Assembly (NCBI GenBank): GCA_964247755.1
Contig: CAXTVX010000015.1
Location: forward strand, 1 to 61,238
Length of the DNA: 61,238 nt
Origin: Lichenicola sp964247755
GTDB lineage: Bacteria; Pseudomonadota; Alphaproteobacteria; Acetobacterales; Acetobacteraceae
Direction of reading: 5' to 3'
Part shown: piece by piece, positions 1-8,373 of the stretch
Layout of the letters: every line of letters begins with the position of its first letter
How positions within the stretch are numbered: position 1 is the stretch's first letter
Program-made: the position numbers and the translations under genes
The notes under the pieces: generated by a model
The model's database searches: none
Seen by the model: only the letters and a program-made list of their open reading frames with translations
Told to the model about the DNA's origin: nothing

Positions 1-2
1 TC

Positions 3-188
3 GACAGCAACGCGACCGCGTTCCTGGCGCACGTGATGCTGTTCGTGTTCGGCTCCGGCGCGGTGAAGGGGTTCGCGCTCACCATCACCATCGGCATCGT
101 CACCACCCTGTTCACCACGCTGCTGCTGTCGCGGATGCTGATGGTGCGCTGGTATGCGCTCACGCGCCCCGTTCTGCTGCCGGTCTGA
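3..188 (+). CDS. secD: Protein translocase subunit SecD, C-terminal fragment
   Basis: The window opens inside this gene; only the last 61 codons are present, ending in TGA at 186-188. SecD works with SecF as a proton-driven inner-membrane accessory of SecYEG that helps release exported proteins on the periplasmic side. The fragment contains the end of the RND-type membrane domain: a hydrophobic run with the FGSGAVKGFA turn, followed by a helix beginning TITIGIVTTL and a short basic tail. This matches the family C-terminus. secF starts 10 bp downstream, the usual secDF order. Confidence 0.9.
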   Translation, partial: DSNATAFLAHVMLFVFGSGAVKGFALTITIGIVTTLFTTLLLSRMLMVRWYALTRPVLLPV

Positions 189-198
189 GGCGCCCGCC

Positions 199-1322
199 AT
201 GCTGTCCCGCCCATTGTTCCGGTTCGTCAAGGACGGCACCCGGATCCGCTTCATGCGCGGCCGGTTTCTCGGTCTCGCCGTGTCGGCGTTCCTGTCGCTG
301 GCCTCGGTGGCGTTGTTCTTCTACCCGGGCCTGTCGCTCGGGATCGACTTCAGCGGCGGCATCGTGGTCGAGGCGCGCACGCCGGGCCCGGCCGATTTCG
401 GCAGGCTGCGCGCAGCGCTCGACGCGCAGCACGTGTCCGGCGCCGGGCTGCAGCGCTTCGGCGCCGCTAATGACGTGCTGATCCGGCTCCAGGCGCCGAC
501 CGGAACGGATGCGCGGTCCGAGGCCGCGACGCAGGCACTGGTGCAGAGGGTGCGGGCCGGCGTGGTGCAGGCGCAGCCGGGCACGCAGATCCTGCGCGCC
601 GACGCGGTGGGTGCCTCGGTCTCGAACGAGCTGTTCCGCAACGGCATGCTGGCGCTGGGCATCAGCCTGCTGATGATCCTCGCCTATATCTGGTTCCGCT
701 TCGAATGGGAGTTCGCGGTCAGCGCAGTGGCGACGCTGGTGCTCGACATCACCAAGACGGTCGGCTTCCTCGCCCTGACCCGGTTCGAGTTCGACCTGGT
801 GATGGTCGCGGCGATCCTGACGGTGCTGGGCTATTCCACCAACGACAAGGTGGTGGTGTATGACCGGGTGCGGGAGAACCTGCGCAAGTATCGCACCATG
901 TCGCTGCGCGAGCTGATCGACCTGTCGATCAACGAGACCCTGAACCGCACGCTCGGCACCTCCTCCACCGTTTTCCTGGCTGCCCTGCCGCTGGCCCTGT
1001 TCGGCGGCCACACCCTGGCCGGCTTCGCGTGGGTGATGCTGTTCGGCATCGTGGTCGGCACCTCGTCGTCGATCTTCATCGCCGCCCCNNNNNNNNNNNN
1101 NNNNNNNNNNNNNNNNNNNNNNNNNNNNNNNNNNNNNNNNNNNNNNNNNNNNNNNNNNNNNNNNNNNNNNNNNNNNNNNNNNNNNNNNTGATGCTGTTCG
1201 GCATCGTGGTCGGCACCTCGTCGTCGATCTTCATCGCCGCCCCCATCCTGCTGCTGCTGGGCGAGAAGCGGCTGCGACGCGACGCGCAGAAGGCGGCGCC
1301 GGTGCGGGCCCGGCCCGGCTGA
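199..1322 (+). CDS. secF: Protein translocase subunit SecF (split by a false assembly gap)
   Basis: SecF is the partner of SecD in the SecDF export motor of the inner membrane. The ATG at 199 gives an N-terminus with one membrane helix, followed by the SLGIDFSGGI motif typical of SecF and then an RND membrane domain including YSTNDKVVVYDRVREN. The 100-N gap (1089-1188) interrupts the gene, and the sequence just before it (1034-1088) is repeated exactly just after it (1189-1243). Read literally the frame changes across the gap. Removing 155 bp (the Ns plus one repeat copy) restores a single 322-residue protein ending at 1322, which is normal for the family. Confidence 0.93.
1034..1243. other. 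Assembly gap with duplicated 55-bp flanks (in secF)
   Basis: Positions 1089-1188 are exactly 100 Ns. The 55 bases at 1034-1088 and at 1189-1243 are identical. Collapsing the duplicate restores the secF frame, so this looks like an unmerged contig overlap bridged with a default 100-N spacer and not missing DNA. Confidence 0.92.
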
Positions 1323-1449
1323 AGGCTGGACCACGCCACCGTTGCAGATTTGCAGACGGTTCCGGAGAAGTGGACGCTCGCTTTTTCGTGCCCTCGTGCT
1401 CGACGCCCGATCGACTAGCCTTCGGCGGAACGGCTGCGAGGAACGATGA

Positions 1450-2940
1450 ATGCGGAAGCCGTTGCCTCGGCCGGCGGGAGCTGCCGGGATCTTGATCGCC
1501 GGTCTGCTTGCCCTGTCCGCCGGGATGCCCGCCTTGGCGCAACAGCCACCACCGACGCCCGCGCCGACGTCCCCGGCCCAGCCTGCCAGCGGCGGCACCC
1601 CGAACTCGGGCTTTGCCACCGGCGCCAGCCAGGAGGTGTCGGAGCCCGGCATCGGCCCGCTGTTCGGCTCCCCGTTCGGTTCCGACCACCTGTTCGACGA
1701 TTGGGGCGGGCTGCGCACCCGGCTCGAGGATCGCGGCATCGACGTCAACCTGGACTACCTCACCGAGAACGGCGGCAACATCTCGGGCGGCAGGCGCGAA
1801 ACCTTCGCCACCGACGGCCAGATCGGGCTCGAGGTCAACCTCGACCTCGACAAGCTGCTGGGGTGGAAGGGGGCGGCGTTCCACTCGATCATCGTCAACC
1901 GCGAAGGCCGCAACCTGTCGGCAGACTCGATCGGCGACGACCTGGCCACGGTCCAGGAGATCTACGGTGGCGGCGGCAACGTGCTGGCCCACATGGTCTA
2001 TGCCTACGGCGAGCAGAGCCTGCTCAAGAACCGCGTCGACCTGATCGCCGGCTGGCTTCCGGTCGGCAACTTCTTCGCCGCCTCGCCGCTCTATTGCGAC
2101 TTCGTCAACGTTCTGTTCTGCGGCAACCCGCATCCGCTGCCGAACTATCCCGGCGAGGACGATTGGCCGCAGGCGACTTTCGGCGCCCAGGTGCGCTACC
2201 TTTTCACCCCGCAGGTCTACCTGCAGGTCGGCGTGTTCTCGGTGGATCCGGACTACGGCACCGGCGGCGGTGGCAGCTCCGGCTTCGCCTGGGCGGATCC
2301 GCGCAAGTCCGGGGTGTCGATCCCGGTCGAGGTCGGCTGGGTGCCGGTGTTCGGCCGGCAGCACCTCATCGGCCACTACAAGCTCGGCTACGACCGCGAC
2401 ACCCATCGGTATGCCGACGTGCTGGACAATACCCGGGGGCTGCCGCAGGCGAGCTTCGGCGGCACCTTCGCCAGCCAGGACCGCGACGACGAGTACGTGC
2501 TGTTCGACCAGATGCTGTTGCGTCAGGGTTCCGGTCCCACCGACGGGATCATCGTGTTCGGCGGCTGGGTGCATGCGACGGATCGGGTCAGCCCGCTGAC
2601 GCAGCACGCCTTCGTCGCGGCTACCACCACCGGCTCGTCCTGGGACAGGCCCAAGGACACGCTCGGCGCCTCGTTCCAGTGGATCGAGATGAGCGGCGCC
2701 TTTACCCGCGCGCAGGAGATCGCACTGGAACAAGGACAGTCCCCGCCGGTGACCCTTGACGGCTTCGGCCCCGCCTACGGACCACAGAACACGGAGCAGG
2801 TGGTGGAGCTGACATACATCATCCACGTGTTCCGCGGCGTGACGCTGCAACCGGACTTCCAGTACCTCATCCGCCCTGGTGCCACCACCAATACTCCGGA
2901 CGCCGCCGTGCTCGGCTTTCGCACCAACGTCAACTTCTGA
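1450..2940 (+). CDS. OprB-family carbohydrate-selective porin
   Basis: This is a 496-residue outer-membrane porin of the OprB type, which in this family forms a beta-barrel for passive uptake of sugars. The N-terminus carries a Sec signal peptide (hydrophobic stretch ending in PALAQQ, cleavage near residue 31), followed by a Pro/Ala-rich spacer. The body has the family pattern: a DDWGGLRTRLEDRGI opening strand, many alternating aromatic strands and a final strand ending in Phe (TNVNF), the usual outer-membrane assembly signal. The ATG at 1450 is preferred over the overlapping ATG at 1446, which reads another frame. It appears monocistronic. Substrate cannot be read from the sequence. Confidence 0.85.
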   Translation: MRKPLPRPAGAAGILIAGLLALSAGMPALAQQPPPTPAPTSPAQPASGGTPNSGFATGASQEVSEPGIGPLFGSPFGSDHLFDDWGGLRTRLEDRGIDVNLDYLTENGGNISGGRRETFATDGQIGLEVNLDLDKLLGWKGAAFHSIIVNREGRNLSADSIGDDLATVQEIYGGGGNVLAHMVYAYGEQSLLKNRVDLIAGWLPVGNFFAASPLYCDFVNVLFCGNPHPLPNYPGEDDWPQATFGAQVRYLFTPQVYLQVGVFSVDPDYGTGGGGSSGFAWADPRKSGVSIPVEVGWVPVFGRQHLIGHYKLGYDRDTHRYADVLDNTRGLPQASFGGTFASQDRDDEYVLFDQMLLRQGSGPTDGIIVFGGWVHATDRVSPLTQHAFVAATTTGSSWDRPKDTLGASFQWIEMSGAFTRAQEIALEQGQSPPVTLDGFGPAYGPQNTEQVVELTYIIHVFRGVTLQPDFQYLIRPGATTNTPDAAVLGFRTNVNF

Positions 2941-3044
2941 GTGCATTGCCGGGTGGACGGGCGGCTAGGGCCGGGCCGGATGGTCGTCGGCACCGGATCG
3001 CCGGCCTACCGGCCCGCCACCGGCAGCAGGCGCTGCGACGGGCT

Positions 3045-3431
3045 TCAGGGGCGCGCTGGTGGTGCAGCCGGGCCGGGAGCGAGGTCGTTGTCGCCGGTGA
3101 AGTCGACCAGCGCCTGGAGCGCACGTTCCGCCTGCCGGTCGCGCCCATCGCCGGGCTGCAGCTCGGCCGTCACCACCGCCACCAGCGCGGCACGGTCGTA
3201 CTGCACCAGCTGGGTGATGTCGGCGCGGCTGGCGCGCCCGGAATGGCCGTAGCTGAGCGCCATGCCGCGGGCGATCAGGTAGCTGTCGATCAGGCTGGCC
3301 GGGTTCGCGCGTGCGTCAACCTGCATCTCCGGCGGGCCCGACTGCACGCATCCAGCCAGGATGACCGCCGCCACGACGGGGGTGCAGCGTGCGGACCACG
3401 TCCTGCGTAGCCTCCGGTCGTTTCGGGGCAT
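3045..3431 (-). CDS. Hypothetical lipoprotein
   Basis: This is a 128-residue protein of unknown function. The chosen ATG (3431) gives a basic N-terminus, a hydrophobic stretch and a lipobox (ILAGC), so it should be lipid-anchored after signal peptidase II cleavage. A short helical region follows (the stretch containing SLIDSYLIARGMALSYG), then a Pro/Ala-rich tail. Longer in-frame starts upstream would place the signal internally and are rejected. It lies convergent to the porin gene and divergent from the DUF3597 gene. No catalytic motif is visible. Confidence 0.6.
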   Translation of the reverse strand: MPRNDRRLRRTWSARCTPVVAAVILAGCVQSGPPEMQVDARANPASLIDSYLIARGMALSYGHSGRASRADITQLVQYDRAALVAVVTAELQPGDGRDRQAERALQALVDFTGDNDLAPGPAAPPARP

Positions 3432-3567
3432 GATCGCCTTTCGGTCGTGCGGGCTGGATGTCCTGTCAGTTCTAGCACCACCCCGACCGGACCGGAACCG
3501 CGCGGTGTCCGGCACGCTCTACCTGGCACCGGCGCCAGCCGGCCCACCATCCGGACTGGACCTGCCC

Positions 3568-4041
3568 ATGAGCTTCTTCGGATCGATCGTCGACAAGATC
3601 GTGCACTATGCCGGTTCGGCCTTCGCCCCGGCCGCGGAAGCGACCACGCCAGCCGGCACGGCGGCTTCCCCGCCGGTGGCCGACACGGTTGCGGCAACCG
3701 ACACGGTGCCGGCTCCGGCGAGCACGGAAGCCACGGTGCCCGCCGCGGCATCCCCTGCGACGACGGAGGCGGCGCCACTGCAATCCGTCGATGTCGGTGC
3801 GGTGCTGACGGCACTCGACGCGCAGAAGGGCGGTGGCCTCGACTGGCAGAGCTCGATCGTCGACCTGTTGAAGCTGCTCGACCTCGACTCCAGCCTGGCT
3901 GCGCGCAAGACCCTGGCGAACGAGCTCGGCGTGCATGTCGGCGCGGACGGAACCGCGGAGGAGAACGTCGCCCTGCACAAGGCGGTGGTGCAGAAGCTGG
4001 CGGAAAACGGCGGCACGATCCCGCCGGAGATGAAAGCGTAG
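3568..4041 (+). CDS. DUF3597-family protein
   Basis: This is a 157-residue cytoplasmic protein of unknown function. An amphipathic N-terminus (MSFFGSIVDKIVHYAG) is followed by a low-complexity Ala/Thr/Pro linker (residues about 20-75). The C-terminal part contains the DUF3597 signature, seen here as LDWQSSIVDLLKLLDLDSSL followed by an ARKTLANELG helix. The family is widespread in proteobacteria and may bind peptidoglycan or phospholipid, but this has not been established. The ATG at 3568 begins the conserved MSFF start; upstream in-frame codons overlap the divergent lipoprotein. Confidence 0.75.
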   Translation: MSFFGSIVDKIVHYAGSAFAPAAEATTPAGTAASPPVADTVAATDTVPAPASTEATVPAAASPATTEAAPLQSVDVGAVLTALDAQKGGGLDWQSSIVDLLKLLDLDSSLAARKTLANELGVHVGADGTAEENVALHKAVVQKLAENGGTIPPEMKA

Positions 4042-4387
4042 GCGTTCTTCCGGGCGGGATTGCCCGACCCCTGTCGCCGCGAGGAGTTCCGGCCCGGGAT
4101 GAGCGCTCATCCTGAGCCGGCAGGCGGATCGCCGGGTTGAGAATGCCGATCCTGGCTGCACGATCGCTCGGCGCTATCGGATCCATCCGGCTGGTATGAT
4201 CTGTCGGCCGCAGTTCACGAGTACGGTTTCGGCTGGTCACGTCGGGGCCAGTCGCGACCGCGTCACCAACCGGCGATCGGGATGACCGATCGAGACCCGG
4301 CCGTCATCGTCTTGACCTCGGCCGAACTGTCCATGTAGTCGTTTCGACAGCGGCTTAAATAGGCCGCCTTGTCAGGAACGGGTGACG
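4042..4387. other. Intergenic stretch without a supported gene
   Basis: No ORF here looks coding on either strand. The only structure I see is a perfect 16-bp palindrome, GGATGAGCGCTCATCC, at 4097-4112, without a T-run. The right end contains the ribosome-binding site of the next gene (AGGA at 4374-4377). Confidence 0.5.
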
Positions 4388-5305
4388 ATGATCCTGCGCA
4401 CCCTGTCGGTCTCGCTGCTGGGCGCGCTCCTGGCCGGTTGCGCCGACGGGTCGCAAGGCTGCCGGGTCGACACGGTCGCCGACCTTCCGCTCCTGCCGCA
4501 TGTCGAAATCACGGCGGTGGAGGCCACCCTGCAGGGCCGGAAAGTCGCCCTGCTGATCGACACCGGCTCGTTCATCTCGACCGTGTCACGCAACGGCGCC
4601 CAGCGCTTCGGCCTCCGTCCCGGAGCGGATGCCAGCTACACCTACATCCGGGGCATCGGCGGCGTGACCATCGCCCCGATGGTGACCGTTCACGACCTCA
4701 GCCTCGGCCGCGGCGTCGCGCACAGCCTCGAGCTGCCGATCGCGGGCGACTTTCCGCACCCGGTCGACGGCCTGCCGGTCGTCGGCCTGTTCGGCAACGA
4801 CTTCCTGTCCAACTACGACGTCGACGTCGACGTGCCCCGGCAGCATTTCGGTCTCTACAAGGCGACCGGCTGCGACGCCGCAATGCGGCCGTTCGACCCG
4901 CCGTATTTCGAGGTCCCGTTCCGCAAGGAAGACGGCCACGTCGTGCTCGACATCAGGCTGAACGACCGGCCGATGATCGCCATCCTCGATACCGGCGCCT
5001 CCGCGACGGTGATCGACCGCAACGAGGCCCTTGCCGCCGGCGTGGCGCTGGACGGGCTGGATGCGGACCAGACCCGGGGCGCGAGCGGCCTCGATTCACA
5101 TCTGGTCGAGATGCGCCGGCACCGGTTCGGCAGCCTGGAGGTGGGCGACGAGCGGATGAACAACTTCCACTTCTACGTCGCGGCCATGGGGACCCGCAGG
5201 ACGCTGCTCGGCCGCGACTTCCTTCGCTTCAATCGCATCCTGATTTCCTACCCGCGGCACATGGTGTTCATCCAGCCGGTCGCCGCTGGCGCACCCGCCA
5301 GCTGA
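4388..5305 (+). CDS. Lipoprotein with two retropepsin-like aspartic protease domains
   Basis: This is a 305-residue lipid-anchored protein. The signal peptide ends in a lipobox (LLAGC). Two copies of the retropepsin catalytic signature follow: LIDTGS (Asp near residue 58) with a nearby GIGG/LPVVGLFGNDFL flap-like segment, and ILDTGAS near residue 200 with a later TLLGRDFLRF. Two DTG motifs in one chain suggest a single-chain, pepsin-like arrangement of a family that is usually dimeric. The substrate is unknown; bacterial relatives are thought to act in the envelope. GTG at 4382 is an alternative start, but ATG at 4388 has the better spacing from AGGA. Confidence 0.75.
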   Translation: MILRTLSVSLLGALLAGCADGSQGCRVDTVADLPLLPHVEITAVEATLQGRKVALLIDTGSFISTVSRNGAQRFGLRPGADASYTYIRGIGGVTIAPMVTVHDLSLGRGVAHSLELPIAGDFPHPVDGLPVVGLFGNDFLSNYDVDVDVPRQHFGLYKATGCDAAMRPFDPPYFEVPFRKEDGHVVLDIRLNDRPMIAILDTGASATVIDRNEALAAGVALDGLDADQTRGASGLDSHLVEMRRHRFGSLEVGDERMNNFHFYVAAMGTRRTLLGRDFLRFNRILISYPRHMVFIQPVAAGAPAS

Positions 5306-5350
5306 AGCATCATCCGATCGACCCGGCTCGGTCGACCGGATGAAGATGCT
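5306..5350. terminator. Bidirectional hairpin between convergent genes
   Basis: CATCCGATCGACC (5311-5323) pairs with GGTCGACCGGATG (5330-5342) with one mismatch and a 6-base loop. The flanking AGCAT (5306-5310) can pair with ATGCT (5346-5350). It lies between the convergent protease-like and mscL genes, so it probably terminates both transcripts. No long T-run follows. Confidence 0.5.
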
Positions 5351-5405
5351 CGACGAAGCGACGAGCCGGAGCATGGCCCGCGAGCCGATTCGAACGGATC
5401 AAGCT

Positions 5406-5903
5406 CTACAGGCTGCCGACTGGCGGCTCGGTTGCGCCGCGGCGCCCATCCGCCAGCAGGTCTCGTATCTCGGTCAGCAGAAGCTCGCTCTGGGTCGGCG
5501 CTGCGGGTGCCTCCTTCTTCTCCTCCCGGACATGCATCCTGGTCAGCAGCTTCACCACCCAGAAGATCGCCAGCCCGACGATCAGGAACTGGATCACCGC
5601 GTTCAGGAACACGCCCACGTTGATCGTGGGCGAACCGGCCTTCTGCGCCTCGGCCAGGGTCGCGTAGTGCGGTCCCTTCAGGGTGAAGAAGATGTTCGAG
5701 AAGTCGATGTTGCCGACCAGCAGCCCGATGAACGGGGTGAAGATGTCCTTCACCAGGCTCTGCACGATCGTGGTGAAGGCGGCGCCGATGATGATGCCGA
5801 CCGCGAGGTCCACCACGTTGCCGCGCATGATGAAGGAGCGGAACTCGCCGATCCAGCCAGGCGTGTGCAGGGTGGGCGTCTTGCCGAGTATCTTGGTCGC
5901 CAT
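5406..5903 (-). CDS. mscL: Large-conductance mechanosensitive channel MscL
   Basis: MscL is a homopentameric inner-membrane channel that opens under membrane tension and releases solutes on hypo-osmotic shock. The 165-residue protein has the family architecture: N-terminal amphipathic part, then EFRSFIMRGNVVDLAVGIIIGAAF (transmembrane segment 1, with its conserved Gly/Ala packing face), the periplasmic loop, transmembrane segment 2 (NAVIQFLIVGLAIFWVVK) and a cytoplasmic charged C-terminal helix. The ATG at 5903 begins MATKILG; longer in-frame extensions run into the pdxY region. It lies just downstream of pdxY on the same strand. Confidence 0.95.
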   Translation of the reverse strand: MATKILGKTPTLHTPGWIGEFRSFIMRGNVVDLAVGIIIGAAFTTIVQSLVKDIFTPFIGLLVGNIDFSNIFFTLKGPHYATLAEAQKAGSPTINVGVFLNAVIQFLIVGLAIFWVVKLLTRMHVREEKKEAPAAPTQSELLLTEIRDLLADGRRGATEPPVGSL

Positions 5904-5935
5904 GAGGATGCTCCTTGGATGATGTCGGGCGGAGC

Positions 5936-6811
5936 CTACAGCAACGATGCCGCGCTGAAACGGCGCGACGGCGCGACCAGCTCGTCCTGCGCCTGCACGA
6001 TCATCGGCTCGCGCTGCCCCGCCTCGGCGGTCCGCTCCAGCACCCCCCACACCGCGCTCGTCGCCTGCTCCAGCGCCGCGACCGGATCCCGCAGACGCAG
6101 CACGTGCAGCAGGAACAGGCCGGCGAGGAGGTCGCCCGCTCCGTTCACCTCAAGGGCCAGGCGCGGCGTGCGCAGCAGCACGGTTCCACGGGCGCTGGCC
6201 AGCATCAGGTCCACCGCCCCGGACGGGGTCTCCCGCGCCTCGACGCTGGTGACCAGCACCAGCGCCGGGCCTTCCGAGCGCATTCGGGCCCGCAGCGTCC
6301 GTGCCGCCTCGGCAACGCGCTGCAGGCTCGGCGGCGGGTCGTCCCGCAGTCCGGGCACCAGCAGCTCCAGCTCGAACAGGTTGGGGGTCAGGATGTCTGC
6401 GGCGGCCACGGCGCGGCCCTGCAGCAGGGCCGCGACCTCCGGCCGGACATAGAGCCCGCCGGCGCGATCGCCCATCACCGGGTCACAGCAGTACAGCGCG
6501 TCCGGGCGCAGCGCCCGCACCCGTGCCACCGCGTCGAGCACCGCCTCACCGGTGGCGGCCTGCCCCAGGTAGCCGGACAGCACCGCCTCGACCTCCCCCA
6601 GCACGCCGCGCGTGTCGAGGCCACCGACCAGGGCCGCGACCGCAGCACCGTCCGTGACCTCCCCGGCGAAGCTGCCGTAGCCGGGATGGTTGGAGAACTG
6701 CACCGTGTTGATCGCCCACACCTCGGCACCGAGCCGCTGCAACGGGAACAGCGCCGCCGCATTCCCCACATGTCCGTAGGTGACCCAGGACTGGACCGAC
6801 AGGATGCTCAT
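5936..6811 (-). CDS. pdxY: Pyridoxal kinase PdxY
   Basis: This kinase phosphorylates pyridoxal with ATP in the vitamin B6 salvage pathway, in the cytoplasm. The 291-residue protein starts MSILSVQSWV followed by GHVGN, the typical PdxY/PdxK opening. It also has NTVQFSNHPGYG and a substrate-site segment YCCDPVMGD. The C-terminal NGAGDLLAGLF motif supplies the catalytic Asp of the ribokinase-like fold. ATG at 6811 gives the canonical N-terminus; longer frames are artefacts of GC-rich sequence. mscL follows 32 bp downstream, and the Spy-like gene diverges upstream. Confidence 0.92.
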   Translation of the reverse strand: MSILSVQSWVTYGHVGNAAALFPLQRLGAEVWAINTVQFSNHPGYGSFAGEVTDGAAVAALVGGLDTRGVLGEVEAVLSGYLGQAATGEAVLDAVARVRALRPDALYCCDPVMGDRAGGLYVRPEVAALLQGRAVAAADILTPNLFELELLVPGLRDDPPPSLQRVAEAARTLRARMRSEGPALVLVTSVEARETPSGAVDLMLASARGTVLLRTPRLALEVNGAGDLLAGLFLLHVLRLRDPVAALEQATSAVWGVLERTAEAGQREPMIVQAQDELVAPSRRFSAASLL

Positions 6812-6858
6812 CGCGGGCGTCCCGGGTTCCGGTCGCCGGCCCCGGCAGAGGATGGTCC

Positions 6859-7356
6859 ATGGTCCAGCGTTCCCGCCCCCACCCTGCGCTCCTCGCCGCC
6901 GGCCTTGCCCTGTCGGTCGCCGCCGGGCCGGCCCGGGCGCAGCCGGCACCCGCCGCGCCGACGCCCGCCGGAGCCGCCACGACCGCCTCCGCCTCGCAGA
7001 CCGGCTTCGGGCGGAGCGAGGGCGCACGGATCGAAGGCCACATCGCCCATCTGCATGCGAGCCTCCGGATCACCCCGGCGCAGGAAAGGCTGTGGCAGGG
7101 CTTCGCGGCCGCCCTGCGCGGGAACGTGGCGCGGATGGACGCAGCCTATGCCGGCCGGCAGCACGACCACGCGACCGCCGACGCGGTGCGTGACCTCGAA
7201 GCCTTCGGGACGATCGAGGACGCCAACGCCCGCAACGTCCAGCTGCTGCTGCCGCCGTTCCGTGCCCTCTACGACAGCTTCTCGCCGGAGCAGAAGCGGA
7301 CCGCCGACGCCACCTTCCGTCGCTATACCGACAAGGCGGTGCGCCGGCCCGATTGA
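6859..7356 (+). CDS. Spy/CpxP-like periplasmic LTXXQ protein
   Basis: This is a 165-residue exported protein. It has a Sec signal peptide (cleavage near GPARAQ), a Pro/Ala/Thr-rich linker and an all-helical region containing two degenerate LTXXQ motifs, ITPAQERLW and FSPEQKRTAD. The Spy/CpxP family consists of small periplasmic chaperones or stress sensors, so a role in envelope protein quality control is inferred. It is divergent from pdxY and 108 bp upstream of rpmE. The N-terminal ATG lies directly before a basic region and hydrophobic core. Confidence 0.75.
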   Translation: MVQRSRPHPALLAAGLALSVAAGPARAQPAPAAPTPAGAATTASASQTGFGRSEGARIEGHIAHLHASLRITPAQERLWQGFAAALRGNVARMDAAYAGRQHDHATADAVRDLEAFGTIEDANARNVQLLLPPFRALYDSFSPEQKRTADATFRRYTDKAVRRPD

Positions 7357-7464
7357 CACGACCGGCCGGCAGGTCCGGTCGTTGCGGGAGAACCGGCGCT
7401 TCGCTATATGCCGCTCATCGCGCCCCGGTCGGCATCGGCGGCAGCCTCGAAGGACCCTGGAACC

Positions 7465-7695
7465 ATGAAGCCCGGCATTCATCCGCAGTACCACACCATC
7501 AACGTCGTGATGACCGACGGAACCCAGTTCACCACCCGCTCCTGCTACGGCAAGGAGGGTGACACGCTGCGTCTCGACGTCGATCCGAAGTCGCATCCGG
7601 CCTGGACCGGCGTGCAGCGCATGATGGACACCGGCGGCCAGGTGGCCAAGTTCAACAAGAAGTTCGCCGGGCTGGGCGTGCGCAGCAAGGGCTAG
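7465..7695 (+). CDS. rpmE: 50S ribosomal protein L31
   Basis: This 76-residue protein of the large ribosomal subunit bridges to the 30S head. It starts MKPGIHPQYHTINVVMTDG and contains the conserved region around GKEGDTLRLDVDP and SHPAWTG, the alphaproteobacterial L31 form. The four zinc-binding cysteines of the C+ type are missing (only one Cys is present), so this is the zinc-independent kind. Length is normal. A weak hairpin and T-run follow the stop codon. Confidence 0.95.
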   Translation: MKPGIHPQYHTINVVMTDGTQFTTRSCYGKEGDTLRLDVDPKSHPAWTGVQRMMDTGGQVAKFNKKFAGLGVRSKG

Positions 7696-7702
7696 AACCC
7701 AC

Positions 7703-7723
7703 CCTCGTCCGAGGCTGATTTTT
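7703..7723 (+). terminator. Possible rpmE terminator
   Basis: CCTCG (7703-7707) and CGAGG (7710-7714) can form a short stem with a 2-base spacer, followed by CTGATTTTT. The stem is short and the loop is sterically tight, so this is a weak candidate. Confidence 0.3.
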
Positions 7724-7736
7724 CCACGGTGCCGTC

Positions 7737-7764
7737 CTTGACCCAGGGGCGGCACTTTCCATTT
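7737..7764 (+). promoter_or_regulatory. Candidate heat-shock (RpoH-type) promoter
   Basis: CTTGACC at 7737-7743 resembles the -35 element recognised by heat-shock sigma factors (CTTG core). CCATTT at 7759-7764 resembles the -10 element (CCATNT). The spacing is 15 bases, and the pair lies about 100 bp before the small heat-shock gene. This is inferred from consensus similarity only. Confidence 0.4.
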
Positions 7765-7769
7765 CTGTT

Positions 7770-7867
7770 CTTGTCGGAGGCGCCCTGATGGGGCCTCGGA
7801 CGACACGCCGGACCGGCTCCGCCCTTGCGGGGAGCCATCGAACCTTGCTTCTCCAGGAGGTTTTTCC
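7770..7867 (+). promoter_or_regulatory. ROSE-like RNA thermometer in the hsp20 leader
   Basis: The leader just before the small heat-shock gene has features of a ROSE element. TTGCT at 7845-7849 can pair with AGGA inside the Shine-Dalgarno sequence AGGAGG (7855-7860), leaving the bulged G characteristic of ROSE. AACC (7841-7844) and GGTT (7859-7862) close the base. An upstream helix pairs GTCGGAGGC with GCCTCGGAC with one mismatch. Such hairpins hide the ribosome-binding site at low temperature and melt on heating. Confidence 0.6.
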
Positions 7868-8347
7868 ATGACCTACGACTTCGCTCCCCTGTTCCGCACC
7901 GCCATCGGCTTCGACCGCCTCGCGCGCCTGGTCGACACCGCGGCCCAGACGGCCAGCGCGCCGTCCTATCCGCCCTACAACATCGAGAAGACCGCCGAGG
8001 ACAGCTACGTGCTGACCATGGCCGTCGCCGGCTTCGGCCCCGCCGACATCGAGCTGACCGTGCAGGACAACACTCTGTTGGTGTCCGGCCGCGTCGAGGG
8101 CGAACAGGAAGGCAGTCAGGTGCTGTATCGCGGCATCGCCGCGCGGGCCTTCGAGCGCCGGTTCGCTCTCGCCGACCACATCCAGGTCGAGGGTGCGGAC
8201 CTCAACAACGGCCTGCTCCGCATCACGGTGAAGCGGGTGGTGCCGGAAGCGCTGAAGCCCCGCCGGATCGCCATCGGCGCGACCCAAGCCACGCTGTCGG
8301 GCCCTGCCAACGATGGCACCAAGACGGTCGACACCAAGGCCGCCTGA
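7868..8347 (+). CDS. Small heat-shock protein (Hsp20/alpha-crystallin family)
   Basis: This ATP-independent chaperone holds unfolding proteins in the cytoplasm. The 159 residues include an N-terminal MTYDFAPLFRTAIGFDRL start typical of IbpA-like proteins, YPPYNIEKTAEDSYVL opening the alpha-crystallin domain, and its closing segment with GLLRITVKR. The C-terminal tail contains RRIAI, which fits the IXI-type oligomerisation motif. Control by a leader RNA thermometer and a heat-shock promoter is inferred from the upstream sequence. A strong intrinsic terminator follows 26 bp after the stop. Confidence 0.92.
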   Translation: MTYDFAPLFRTAIGFDRLARLVDTAAQTASAPSYPPYNIEKTAEDSYVLTMAVAGFGPADIELTVQDNTLLVSGRVEGEQEGSQVLYRGIAARAFERRFALADHIQVEGADLNNGLLRITVKRVVPEALKPRRIAIGATQATLSGPANDGTKTVDTKAA

Positions 8348-8373
8348 GCCCATTCCGGCTCGCATCGATAGGA

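Noticed and set aside
1029..1339. Short frames spanning the 100-N gap in secF on both strands
   Set aside because: They exist only because Ns are read as unknown residues; collapsing the duplicate flank removes them.
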